The position numbers and the translations under genes were made by a program. The notes below the pieces were generated by a model, which saw nothing but the letters and a program-made list of their open reading frames with translations, was not told the origin of the DNA and searched no databases. Positions 31,803 to 41,700 of a DNA stretch of 64,000 bases are shown here, in pieces. The DNA comes from Nematopogon swammerdamellus (taxonomy: Eukaryota; Arthropoda; Insecta; Lepidoptera; Adelidae). Numbering within the stretch: position 1 is the stretch's first letter; each line of letters starts with the position of its first letter. The stretch is taken from NCBI GenBank assembly GCA_946902875.1, contig OX336345.1, positions 6,107,395 through 6,171,394 of the forward strand, given 5' to 3'.

Positions 31803-32257
31803 TTTTTAGGTTTCCGTACCCCGTTCGGAAACCTAAGGCATTTAAGCCTTAGCCGAAGACTAAGCCTAATGTCTGTCCGTCTGTCTGTCTGTCTGTCCGT
31901 CCGTCCGATGGCTGCATCTTTGGAACCGTAGGTAATAGCTAGCCGGTTGAAATTTTCACAGAATACCTATGTTTATATGTTAGTACTAAGCACGTACTCG
32001 TTTTATATATATTTTTATTAGAAAAATGCAAAGCGAAAATCATTGGAAAAAAAAATCCTGGCCTTTCCAATGATTTTCGCTTTGCATTTTTCTAATAAGA
32101 ATACCGAAATTTGTTATTTTGGCCGATATAACAACAAATAATAAAAAAATTTAAAAGTGAAAAATTAAGGGCGGTCCCCATACAATATTAAAAGGTACCG
32201 TTTTTTTTTTTGTGGAACTCGTTGCGCAAGTCCGACTCGCACTTGGCCGGTTTTTTA
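31803..32257 (-). repeat. Family E repeat with a hairpin insertion
   Basis: Runs on plus from TTAGGTTTCCGTACCCC to GACTCGCACTTGGCCGGTTT, i.e. a full minus-strand family E copy. It is split at AGAATAC by the 131-bp insertion at 31967-32097. Confidence 0.8.
31967..32097. mobile_element. 131-bp hairpin insertion with 7-bp duplication
   Basis: AGAATAC occurs at 31960-31966 and again at 32098-32104, while uninterrupted family E copies have it once (CACAGAATATGTGTTATTTT at 14022). The insert ends in a hairpin with 35-bp perfect arms (32015-32049 and 32064-32098) containing AAATGCAAAGCGAAAATCAT, loop 14 bases. No coding capacity. Confidence 0.75.
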
Positions 32258-32631
32258 TGTTTACTCAAGTACAACAAACGTGTGGTTCTCGCCCCTCCTT
32301 GTTCCTTGCACAAAACTCAGCTCGGCCGCCGGGAAAGCCCGGGGAACCCTACCTGCAGAACAGCATTGTCGCCGTGTCGCGGCGGCAGCGGAGCCGGCGC
32401 GGAGGCGGCCGGGCCAGCTATAAATCCTACCGACATAATACACATTTAAAATCAAAACGCTTCGTGAACCCAAAATAAACTTAAAGTAATTTATGACCGA
32501 TTTGAACGGCCATTATAACTGGAATGCAAACAGATTATATATTCCGACTCAGCTCTGACTGCCTTCTAAAATGTAGGTATATTGACTTTAAAAAGTTTGC
32601 ATTTTATATGTAGTCACAGCTCATTGCTATT
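32258..32631. other. CpG-containing non-coding DNA
   Basis: 32280-32430 is CpG-rich with overlapping frames on both strands (79, 88 and 70 codons), none recognisable. The rest is AT-rich. Confidence 0.4.
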
Positions 32632-33020
32632 GTCAGCCTTGGTAGCTCAGTGGTGCGGTCGGTCGACTGTTGGTTAAGCAACCCTGAGCGCGGTCAGTAA
32701 TTGGATGGGTGGCCGCTCGACCGTTGGAGGCTTGCCGTGGTTCTGATTCCACGTAAAACTGTAGGTTCCTTCCCTTCTTACCTTACTAGGTGGTAGAGTT
32801 TATCCCGCCCGGGTTGGCATCACCGCACTGAATGAAACGTCGGTCGAAACGGCTATGTAAATAGTTCGTGTTTTCCGTCCAGTTCATTGTAGCCGACGTG
32901 AAATGAAAGGAAGCATTGACATGACACCTAGTTCACCCGGTGTTATGGGCTGAGATCACGGATATTGTAGGTGATGTAGCCAAGCTAACTGTGTCAGTTT
33001 CCATAAAAACAAGAAAAAAA
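32632..33020 (+). mobile_element. SINE-A, full length
   Basis: GTCAGCCTTGGTAGCTCAGT; 5S-like GGTTAAGCAACCCTGAGCGC and TTGGATGGGTGGCCGCTC; T-arm-like GGTTCTGATTCC; central domain; tail to TCCATAAAAACAAGAAAAAAA. The A-box matches consensus here. Confidence 0.9.
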
Positions 33021-33224
33021 TCTGACAGTGTTACATTGTTCGTTTGAATGGAAAGTAGAATGAAAGTTGTATCGAAACGTAGGTACTTAACTACAAAATC
33101 TTCATCCACTCTTGACTGATTCAGCCGGCGTATATATGTCCATTGCTGAACATACTCCTCCCCAATTTTTGTTCAATCCTCCCGGCCCTGAGTCTACACA
33201 CACTTCAACTCTGCACAAGAATTA

Positions 33225-33440
33225 ATAAAACATTTTTTTATTGAAAGCGCTACATGTCACCGAGTCACCCATAAGGTGTCTAAGGATGCCCGTGGACATT
33301 TGGTCGTATGCGAGGATTGCGACGAATGCAGCCAGACAACAGCATCGGCACCTTGAAGGACCCGAGACTGTACTTGGGGGGAAATATATGGGCAGGTAAA
33401 GCGTTCCAGAGTTTACCGGTCCTGTAGAGAAAAGGTTATT
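33225..33440 (-). mobile_element. LINE-C 3' end
   Basis: On minus, part of frame 33222-33539 gives NNLFSTGPVNSGTLYLPIYF, an eroded match to the LINE-C C-terminus, with a T-run (poly(A) in complement) at 33232-33240. Confidence 0.6.
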
Positions 33441-33790
33441 AATATTAACTACCAAAACCTGCGAGAAGGTATGCCATACCGGAGACTTCCCTTTGGATTG
33501 CTGGCTATAGTGGCTATACTGGACTAAAGAAGAATACAAACGAGATTGCTATGCTGTCATCTTTCATCCAGTAGAGTGGTACTGACACAGTCCGCTACAA
33601 CTTGATCCTACCACCTAGTTTAAGGGGCAAGGGGTGGTACCTAGAGTTTTACACCGGTTCTGAACGGTGAAGCAGCAAGTGTTGGTATGATTTGAACATA
33701 CATTTTTCCGTCAGAAAAAAACTCATTGGTGCATGTGAACCGGATTCGAACCCCGGATCCTGAGTTCAAGAGTTCAAGCCACGTCTTAAG
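33441..33790 (-). mobile_element. SINE-D with tRNA-like head
   Basis: On minus: head with B-box GGGGTTCGAATCC (plus 33748-33760 in complement), ATGCACCAATGAGTTTTTTT, central domain, then tail to the GGTTTTGGTAG edge near 33450. Shows that type D is tRNA-derived and lacks the 5S-like segment. Confidence 0.7.
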
Positions 33791-34441
33791 CTTAACTTAA
33801 TAACCTAAGCTTACACTTTACAGCAGTAAAAAACCTAATCATGGAACACTTTTAAAATGTCAAAAATACCCGAGGTCGAAGGGAATTGTAGACCACTTTA
33901 AGAAACCCTTCCGGAACCCTTTCTTAATGTTTTAGTTTTGTAAAAAGTTACGCGTTTTTCATTCATTATAAATTTGTGCTTACTTGATTATACTGTTTAA
34001 TTTGTGCTTTTACTGTTAATAGTTCAATCCTTGATAAATTATATATTGTGTTAAGTTAGCGTGTTACAGTACAAATAGAATGATTCTGATTAATTTTTTC
34101 GATGGAGCGAAGATCATCTATGTAACGCAAGTTTAACATACCTAAAGATTCATAGTACCGTTCTGCTGGCACAACTCGTACAATTTCGTAAATACTCAAA
34201 ATTAATAAAAACTAAAAGTAAAAAAAGACAATTACTAATTATTTCAAAAACATCTAAATATAGAATACAAAAATAAATAAAAAAACTAAAAATTTAACTA
34301 AATTAAAAACTCTTAAAACTGTTGGGCGCTGCTGAAAGAGGTATTAAAGAGGTAAAGGTAGAGATAGTATAGAGAAAGAAGTGTGACTTGTAACTTTTTT
34401 TTATCTGGAAAGTCTGGCAACCCTAGTTTCAATATATATAA
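33791..34441. other. AT-rich intergenic DNA, nothing recognised
   Basis: Low-complexity AT-rich sequence, particularly 34200-34320. No feature. Confidence 0.5.
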
Positions 34442-34745
34442 CAGTGGTGCCCAAACGGTCGATCGCGATCGACCGGTCGATCGCAAGAGGCTTTTAGGTC
34501 GATCGCTGAAAATATATAGAGCAAGAAGTGACTCGTAGAAACATCAAAGAATTCATAATATTTGATGTGACAAACATTATTCCACAAGACTGCAATATTA
34601 ACCAATATAAAGGATGTAATGAACATAGCTTTCAATTCAAACAAAAATGACTACAAATTATTGAACAAATTTGGTACAAGTGTCGATCTCACAACCTTTA
34701 ATTTTTGTAGGTAGATCTTCATATAAAAAAGTATGGGCACCACTG
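34442..34745. mobile_element. Non-autonomous hAT-like element, intact ends
   Basis: Left end CAGTGGTGCCCA and right end TGGGCACCACTG are perfect 12-bp inverted repeats, and both sides carry the 8-bp duplication ATATATAA (34434-34441, 34746-34753), the hAT hallmark. A second feature is the palindromic GGTCGATCGCGATCGACC just inside the left end. 304 bp; the short frames it contains look like residue of a transposase gene. Confidence 0.9.
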
Positions 34746-34753
34746 ATATATAA

Positions 34754-34979
34754 GTACCTACTCATAGGTACATTGCCCATCTCGTCCCACATCTCAGCGT
34801 GTCGCGTCGCGTCCAAGTCTGTGCGCGAGACCGACATGAAAAAAGATCGTTTCAAAAAGTCAATTAAAACGCTGTTTATTCGTACCGAAGATGATTTATA
34901 GTTTCGCAGCGGGCAATCAGCGCGGCGCTGGAGTGCGGCGGGGAGGGGGCTCGACTAGGGTTGCCGACTATTTTATTTC
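34754..34979. other. Intergenic DNA, short
   Basis: CpG-rich at 34905-34950, otherwise plain. The frames at 34658-34901 overlap the hAT element and are not supported. Confidence 0.4.
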
Positions 34980-35262
34980 TGCCCCACTGCATCTCTCCCC
35001 GTGCATGTCGTAAGAGGCGCTAAAGGGCGACAGGCTAGCCACTTCTTGCCTTGGCGCAGTCCTTCCACCTAGTCATGCCATGCAGCAGGTGGGTTCTTCG
35101 TGCCTTACTTGTTGCTTGATAGTTGTCTTGTCCGTATACTGTGCTAAACGTGGTGGTCGGTGTTGTGCTGTAATTTACCAGAGTCCTTTTAGCACAGCAC
35201 GCGATTATTCTGCTTACCCTGATTGTCGGGATACTGCGTGTGTTATGTATGTATGTATGTAA
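34980..35262 (+). mobile_element. SINE-H copy
   Basis: GCCCCACTGCATCTCTCCCC, GGTGGGTTCTTCGTGCCTTA, CTAAACGTGGTGGTCGGTGT, then a TGTATGTATGTATGTA tail. The microsatellite tail suggests retrotransposition by an RTE-type LINE. Confidence 0.7.
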
Positions 35263-35304
35263 AATAACGAAAGTCTTTGGAAGCGAAACATAATCATTAA
35301 TCCG

Positions 35305-35360
35305 TCAGGTTTAGTAGCTCAGTGGTACGATCGGTCGACTGTCGTTTGTGATCATAAGGA
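35305..35360 (+). repeat. SINE-A head fragment
   Basis: TTTAGTAGCTCAGTGGTACG and ATCGGTCGACTGTCG: the tRNA-like A-box part alone, without the 5S-like segment. Confidence 0.6.
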
Positions 35361-35785
35361 CACTTCAGTTGTACGTGTGTGTACCTTGCTTCTTGCCAAA
35401 TTTCATGATTCTAGGTCAACGAGAAGTACCCTATAGATTTTGATGAGTGAGTTTGGTTGGGAGAATCAAAATGTGTCACATAAATGGCCGTATCTTTTGA
35501 TTGCGTTGACTCAGAAGCTTGAATTTGTTACACCTCCAAGGGGCCGTAGTCCTTAGTATTTGATATCAATTTCTATAAGTACCCGTCATAGTTCTACCCG
35601 TTCATGACGTAAAGGGTCTTGGCAGACGGACGGACAACAAAGCGATGAAATTATCATGGTTGGCAACCCTAAGATCGACACGAGCGAGACCCACTGCCAC
35701 AGAACATGTCACAGTGAACCGTCGATTTTCACTGCACACTATCTAATCAGGAAGCGGTTGTCAAGAACAAAATAATATCCTTTAA
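35361..35785. other. Intergenic DNA, dispersed-repeat text
   Basis: GAGAAGTACCCTATAGATTT and GACGGACGGACAACAAAGCG are typical of moth dispersed repeats, but no boundaries can be set. No gene. Confidence 0.4.
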
Positions 35786-36199
35786 AAAAACCGGCCAAGT
35801 GCGAGTCGAACTCGCGTACCGAGGGTTCCTTATCGCGATGTCATGGTTAGCGCCACTCACGCCATCTATGGCGTGTTATGAAATGCTTCATATTAGTTAA
35901 ATGTCATGATTAGTTAAAATGCTTCACACTCTATTCGGTAGATGGCGCGCGCGCATACACTTTTTGGTTTCTTCTAGGGGAACCCCCGTGGATTTTTTAC
36001 TTTTTCTTATTTTATTATTTGTTGATATATCGGCCATAATAACACATATTTTGTGAAAATTTCAACGGGCTACCTATTACGGTTCAATAGATACAGCCCT
36101 CGGACAGACAGAGGGACGGACGGACGGACGGACGGACAGACAAACAGACGGCGTAGGCTTAGTAATAGGGTCCCGTACCTGATACGGAACCATAAAAAC
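35786..36199 (+). repeat. Family E repeat, long copy
   Basis: AAAACCGGCCAAGTGCGAGT to GTACCTGATACGGAACCATA, with an extra segment at about 35835-35970 (GCGCCACTCACGCCATCTAT ... GATGGCGCGCGCGC) and a GACGGACG microsatellite run at 36115-36140. Confidence 0.75.
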
Positions 36200-36899
36200 C
36201 GCGTTGTCCAACCGGTAGTACGCGGACCCCCGGTAGCACGCGGCCTCGCACACAGGCGTTCCAATAAACATAAACATTGCAATAATACCGCAAAAAAAAA
36301 AAATATTTACCTAAAACATAAATTTAAGAAATAAGTTGACTCCAAAACTTGTAAAAAATAGCCTAATGCTGTCTTTATTAATTAAGAAGACCGCTACCGT
36401 AACTTCATTTCAGTACGCAGAACAATTCGGTTTGTAGCCACATCTTAGCGTAATAGGAACTGGATTTAATTTAGCCTATCCTGTGTTCCATATAATAAAA
36501 TGTGTTTGCACTAAGTTTCATCGTATTCGGATGATCGGTTTAAATGTTATGGAGGAACATACATACATACACACATACAGAAAATATTTCTAAAAATCGT
36601 CAATTTAGTTTCAGTATCATACATAGAGTCTACAAAGACAGTATCTCATAAAACAAAGTAACTTACTCCATGACCATCCCTTACAGATTTATTATTATTT
36701 ATTAGTATTGATGATAAACTTACGAGCTCAGAGCATTTTTTATTTTCATATAATGTTAAACGTACTTACGAATATAGCGCAAACACACTAGTTACTTGGC
36801 AACTCGCATCTTGATCGAATTGCTTCGCAACAACAGAAAGGAAGATAACTTGTTACGGAGGAGCCCTCAGTGTACGCGTTGTACTCACACTTGACCGGT
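36200..36899. repeat. Intergenic DNA containing repeat I
   Basis: 36405-36670 is repeat I (AACAATTCGGTTTGTAGCCA, GGAGGAACATACATACATAC); an inverted piece follows at 37145-37290 and another copy at 51590-52020. Class unknown. Confidence 0.5.
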
Positions 36900-37140
36900 T
36901 TAATTTTTTTACATATATACATACATAGCGTCACGCCTGTTTCCCAGTGGGGTAGGCAGATACAACGGACGGATCTCCACGTGCCACGATCCTGACACAT
37001 GGCCGCCTCTTCCCATCTCATAATGTTCTTCATACATCGCTCGTCGGTTACGGGCATGGATCAAAATTTTAATTAATCCATGGTTATGGGTACTAGGCAC
37101 TTGACACTTTTTGAGTACGTGCCCGATCTGGTCTAGGTAC
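36900..37140 (-). mobile_element. RTE-like LINE 3' end, decayed
   Basis: On plus CATACATAGCGTCACGCCTG, TGTTTCCCAGTGGGGTAGGC, CGTGCCACGATCCTGACACA: the antisense 3' end of the LINE seen at 12591-13133. The minus frame 36909-37142 begins YLDQIGHVLKK, the same C-terminal block. Confidence 0.7.
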
Positions 37141-38432
37141 AATCTAAATAAAATTCAGTTCCGATTACGCTAAGATGTGGCTCTCATACAAACCTAATTG
37201 TTCCGCACGCCGAAATAAAGGTAAGGTAGCGGGCTTGCTTACTTTCTTCTTTTAAATACGAATTTCACGAGAGCGAAGCCGCAGGCAAAAGCTACATAGT
37301 CTCAAAATAAATGAAAATCGGACCTCAAAATTGTTACTTAAATCTGATGAGCTCCAAAGGCACTACATTCGATCTACACAAATTCTTTTTACAAATAATA
37401 AAATTAAAGTTTATCAAAAATAAATATTTTATATCCCCAAAGTGAGTCTGTCAAATATTTATGATTTTCCAATTTTCAAATGATTGCCTGTTTAATGAAA
37501 TCCTCGGAAAACCAGAGCAAACGGAATTAATCAAAATCAGTAATATCGGAATAGGGCTTAACACAAATGATACGACAAGGGTTAGAAAAGAATAATTAAT
37601 TTATTACTGTTTCCTCTTTTAAAGCGTAATAAATATTATACATACTTCTTTAAACCTAACTAATGAATACATCACAAATTAAATGCTGCTATCAGTATAT
37701 CCGTACGTATTTAGAAGAATTTTATCTTTCAATTGACTAGGCGACAGTTCAGTTCTTGTGTAACAATTTATTATATTACATACATACTGTACAAACTATC
37801 TACATAGTTTACCTAACATTTCATCACGAAACTATACTTAATTCATATTTACAAAAGAAAAATTGTCTAGACAGCAGCGTCATTTTCTTCAGTTGGTAAA
37901 TATTTACAGGAAATTGTGTTAAAACCTTGAGACTAGGTCCTGTGGTTTAGAGGAATGTACAAAGGACAAAGATGCTGGTGGTTTAATATATAACTTTTGC
38001 AAGAGTTCACAATAATATTATACAAAAATTTATGACTTGATCAAGAAAAAATTGTACGAAAATGTTTCTACAACAAAATAAAATCTATCAAATAGTGACG
38101 TGTTCCAGATTTAGCGGAAAAAATATTTCTTCTAGATAATTCATTTTAAAAACCTAATTATTTTTCTTTTATTGAAACATTTAACAGCTGTACTCACGTC
38201 ATTATCCTAGCTACTACGTGGATATCTCAACAGTTTTACCGGTCCATACCGTCTCCCAACTATTCTCTGCCAAATGTGACCCCCGCAGGGTGTTCATGAG
38301 GGCCACACGCTTGGCCTGAAATGTCGAGCCACATATCGCTCGGAGAATGGCCGTGAGTACAGCCGTAACACTTTTCCAATAAATTTTTTATGTGACATTT
38401 TAAATGAACCTAAATAAATTTCAATTCCGGTA
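37141..38432. other. AT-rich downstream flank of the Toll gene
   Basis: 37145-37290 is an inverted repeat I piece. The rest is AT-rich without frames. Part may be 3' UTR of the Toll gene, since AATAAA signals in its orientation occur at 38434, 38168 and 37767 (read on minus). Confidence 0.4.
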
Positions 38433-38433
38433 T

Positions 38434-38439
38434 TTTATT
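38434..38439 (-). terminator. Candidate poly(A) signal of the Toll gene
   Basis: AATAAA on the minus strand, about 355 bp after the stop codon. Further AATAAA hexamers lie at 38168-38173 and 37767-37772. Which one is used cannot be told from sequence. Confidence 0.35.
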
Positions 38440-38791
38440 TTCATTGTAGTTTGTTATTACAATTAACTAAGTTACCAGCCATACATTACATACATTGCAA
38501 TTATAGTAAATGATTAGACGAAACGAACGAGTTAAGTAGGAATTACAGTTGTAGGAACAACACGTATCATTCAAGTTTGCCGGTCTGTGGAATACAATTA
38601 CACGCTCTCGCCATACTGTCAGAGCGGCAAACCTCAGTGGGATGTGTTGTACGTCGGTAGCTTGTCCACGAGAGCGACACAGTACGAGTTCGTCTCGCAC
38701 ACAAGTACACGAGGAGCGTAGTCAAACACCTCGGTCGGTCGGTCGGTCCCTGTACGTACGGGTCCACTTGTCCAAAATTTAATAACACTCA

Positions 38792-41700
38792 CTACACAAA
38801 GTATGTTTTGGGCAGCCGCACACCCAGGTGGGAGGCGGCGGGCGCGGCGGAGGAGGCGAGATGGTGCGGCGGGGGCGGTAGGTGGTGGTGGTGGTGAGGC
38901 GGCAGCGGGAGCGGCGCGTGCGGCCTCAGCGGGTGCTCCTCGCAGGCGCGGTGGTTGTCGATGGACACGTAGCTGTGGCAGCGCTCGCGGTCGAGTCGCG
39001 CGCCCAGCCCGCCGCCGCCCTCCGAGCTCGCCACAGAGCACGTCTCGTCCTCGGTGCTGCGCGCCGATACCTCCGCGCTGCCCGACCCCGAATGCAACGG
39101 GCTCGACATCATCAGCACGCCCGGCCCCATGCCGTACTTGTACCAGGGCTCGTGAGCCGCTGCCGCCGCCGCCGCAGCAGCAGCAGCGCTCGGCGGCGCC
39201 GTGTAGCGCAGATTGCCGTGCCCGAACCTCTCGCCGCTCTTCCCTCCCCCGCTACCGCCGCGAAGTGTCCGGTGAGGCAGACTCACGTCCAAATCTGGCA
39301 ACCGAAAATTTAACTTCTCCCAGCAGTTCCTCTCGCCCCACACTATCACTGTGCACGTCTTTAGAAGCACTTTGAGGTCCGGGTCGACGTCGATCGCGCT
39401 CAGATCGGTCGTCACGAGGAACACGATGCGCTGTCGGCGGTGGCGAGCGTTGATCGAGTTGATGGCGCTCTGGAGGGCCGCCCTCGCCTCCGGCGCGTAC
39501 CACTCGTGCTGCAGGAATGCGACCGACAGCACCACGACGAGCCGGCGCGAGCGGTCCACGGCGCACGCGAGCGCGTCCGGCGCGCGCCGCTCCGCGAGCT
39601 GCAGGTCGCGGTGCTGCAGACACAGCGCGCGCCCGCCGCTCTCCAGTTCGGCGGCGACGGCGCGCGTCACGAAGTCCTCGTCGTGTGGGTTGTACGCGAA
39701 GAACGCGTCGAAGCGTTTGTTCTTGTTGTCGTCGATGTCGCGCGCCGCCGAGCCGAAGACGCGCACGCCGTAGCGCGAATGCAGCCACAGCTTGAAGTCC
39801 TCGCGAAACATGAAGAGCAACGCACACAGCAGCAGCAACACAATGCCGACGATGAGTGCGACCGCGAGGTAGGGGACGTAGTTCTCCACGCCGTCGCCGC
39901 TCTCGATGTAGAGCCTCTTCAGCGTCTCGCCGCCGCCGCGCTCGGTGGTGGTGCGGGCGTGACACTGCGCGGCGACAGCCGCCACGCTCCGGTTGGCAGG
40001 CGAGCCGTTAGAGAAGTAGCACACGACGCCGTCGGGCTCCTTTTGGTTGTCGCTGAGCCAGCGTTCTAAGCGTGCGACGTCGTGGCAGTCGCAGATCCAG
40101 CGGTTACCTTGCACCGAGAGCTGCGCGCGCGCGCCGCCGACGCCGATGCCGAGAATGCGCCACGGCATGAAGTCGACGTCGCCGTTGTCGTCGAGGTCGA
40201 GCGTCTCGAGCGACGAAAGGAAGCCGAATGTGTCGTTCTCTATAATCTTTATCCTGTTCCCGTTCAGGTGCAGCTCGTTCAAATTGTGAAGAGTAGTGAA
40301 CTGAGAATTCCTCAACACTTCCAAATTGTTATTTTCCAGATGGAGGATTCTCAGCGATTCGATTCCGTTAAATGTTCTATTTTGTATTGTATCGACGCCG
40401 CTATTGTTCAGATAGAGAACTTGGAGTCGTTTTTTGCCGATGAAAACGTGATTTCCTAATTCTTTCAAATCGTTTCCGTCGAGGTATATTTCGGTCGCGT
40501 CCATCGGAATTCGGTCCGGTACGTGATCGTAACCGGCGTTCGAACAATCGACCACGTTCGAGTTCCAAGTCAGATCATGATAGCACGAACACTTATCGGG
40601 GCAAGTCATCTCGCAATCGCAAGCGTCAAAATCACAACAATGGCACAGCGCGAAACAATGCGATTCGTATGCGCATAAAAATTCAGACGACTTCACTTCG
40701 AGCAGAAGCCGATCTGCTTTCGATCTCGAATGCGTTAACGAACACCGCACACTTTCTAAATCGACGACGCGAGGACGCTGGCGGAGGTCGTTGGGCCGGT
40801 TGATGCGCTGCAGCCACTCCATGGTGCAGTCGCACAGCAGCGGGTTGTCGCCGATGTAGAATTCGGGCAGGTCCTTCTCCTCTGACACGGAGGATAGCGC
40901 GAGCGCTCCGATCTCAAGTGTCCGAATGTTGTTACCGTACAGTATCACTTTGTTCAGGTTGTGTTTCTGTATGAAGGTGCCCGGGTTAATTTTCTCGATG
41001 TTATTGTTGTTTAGAAATATGGTCTCGATTGTGCCGGGGAAGGAGAACTCGTCGACGTACTTGAGCTTGTTGTAGCTAACATCCAGCATCTTGAGGTTGG
41101 AGCTCTCCTTGATGCCGTACGTGTCCTCGAGCTTCTCGACCTGGTTCTGGTGCATATCGAGCCACTCCAGGTTGGCGGGCACGTGGCTGTAGTCGAACCA
41201 CAGCAGGTCGTTGTTGGACACGTTGAGCCACACGAGCGGCTGCGTGTTGGCGAATACGCCCTTCAGATCGACCAGCTTGTTGCCGTCGAGTACGATGGCC
41301 CGCAGCTGCTGATTGGAGGAGAAGGCACCGTCGTCGATCTGATCGATGTTGTTCGATGAGAGGTTGAGGATCTGCAGCGATGAGAGCGAGGCGAACGTGT
41401 CTTTCGAGATCTTCTCAATTTTGTTTCCGACGAGGCGCAATCCGTACAGGTCGTCGAGTCCCTCGAACTGTGAGCTGCTAACTTTAGTAATCCTGTTCAT
41501 CCCGAGATCGAGTGATGTCAAAAATCTCAATATTTTTATAGCTTCCGGAACCTCAGTCAGCAGGTTTCCGCTCAATCCCAAATCGTGTAACTTGGTAATG
41601 TTTTCAAAGGATCTCAAGTCTATTTTGGTTATTCTATTTCCGTCTAAGAACAGTTGATTTAGAACGTACAGATTTGAAAAATGATTACTGTCCACTTGAA

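Noticed and set aside
32640..32770. A tRNA gene
   Set aside because: A-box and T-arm-like segments are present, but anticodon arm and acceptor stem are not; the spacing is filled by 5S-like sequence.
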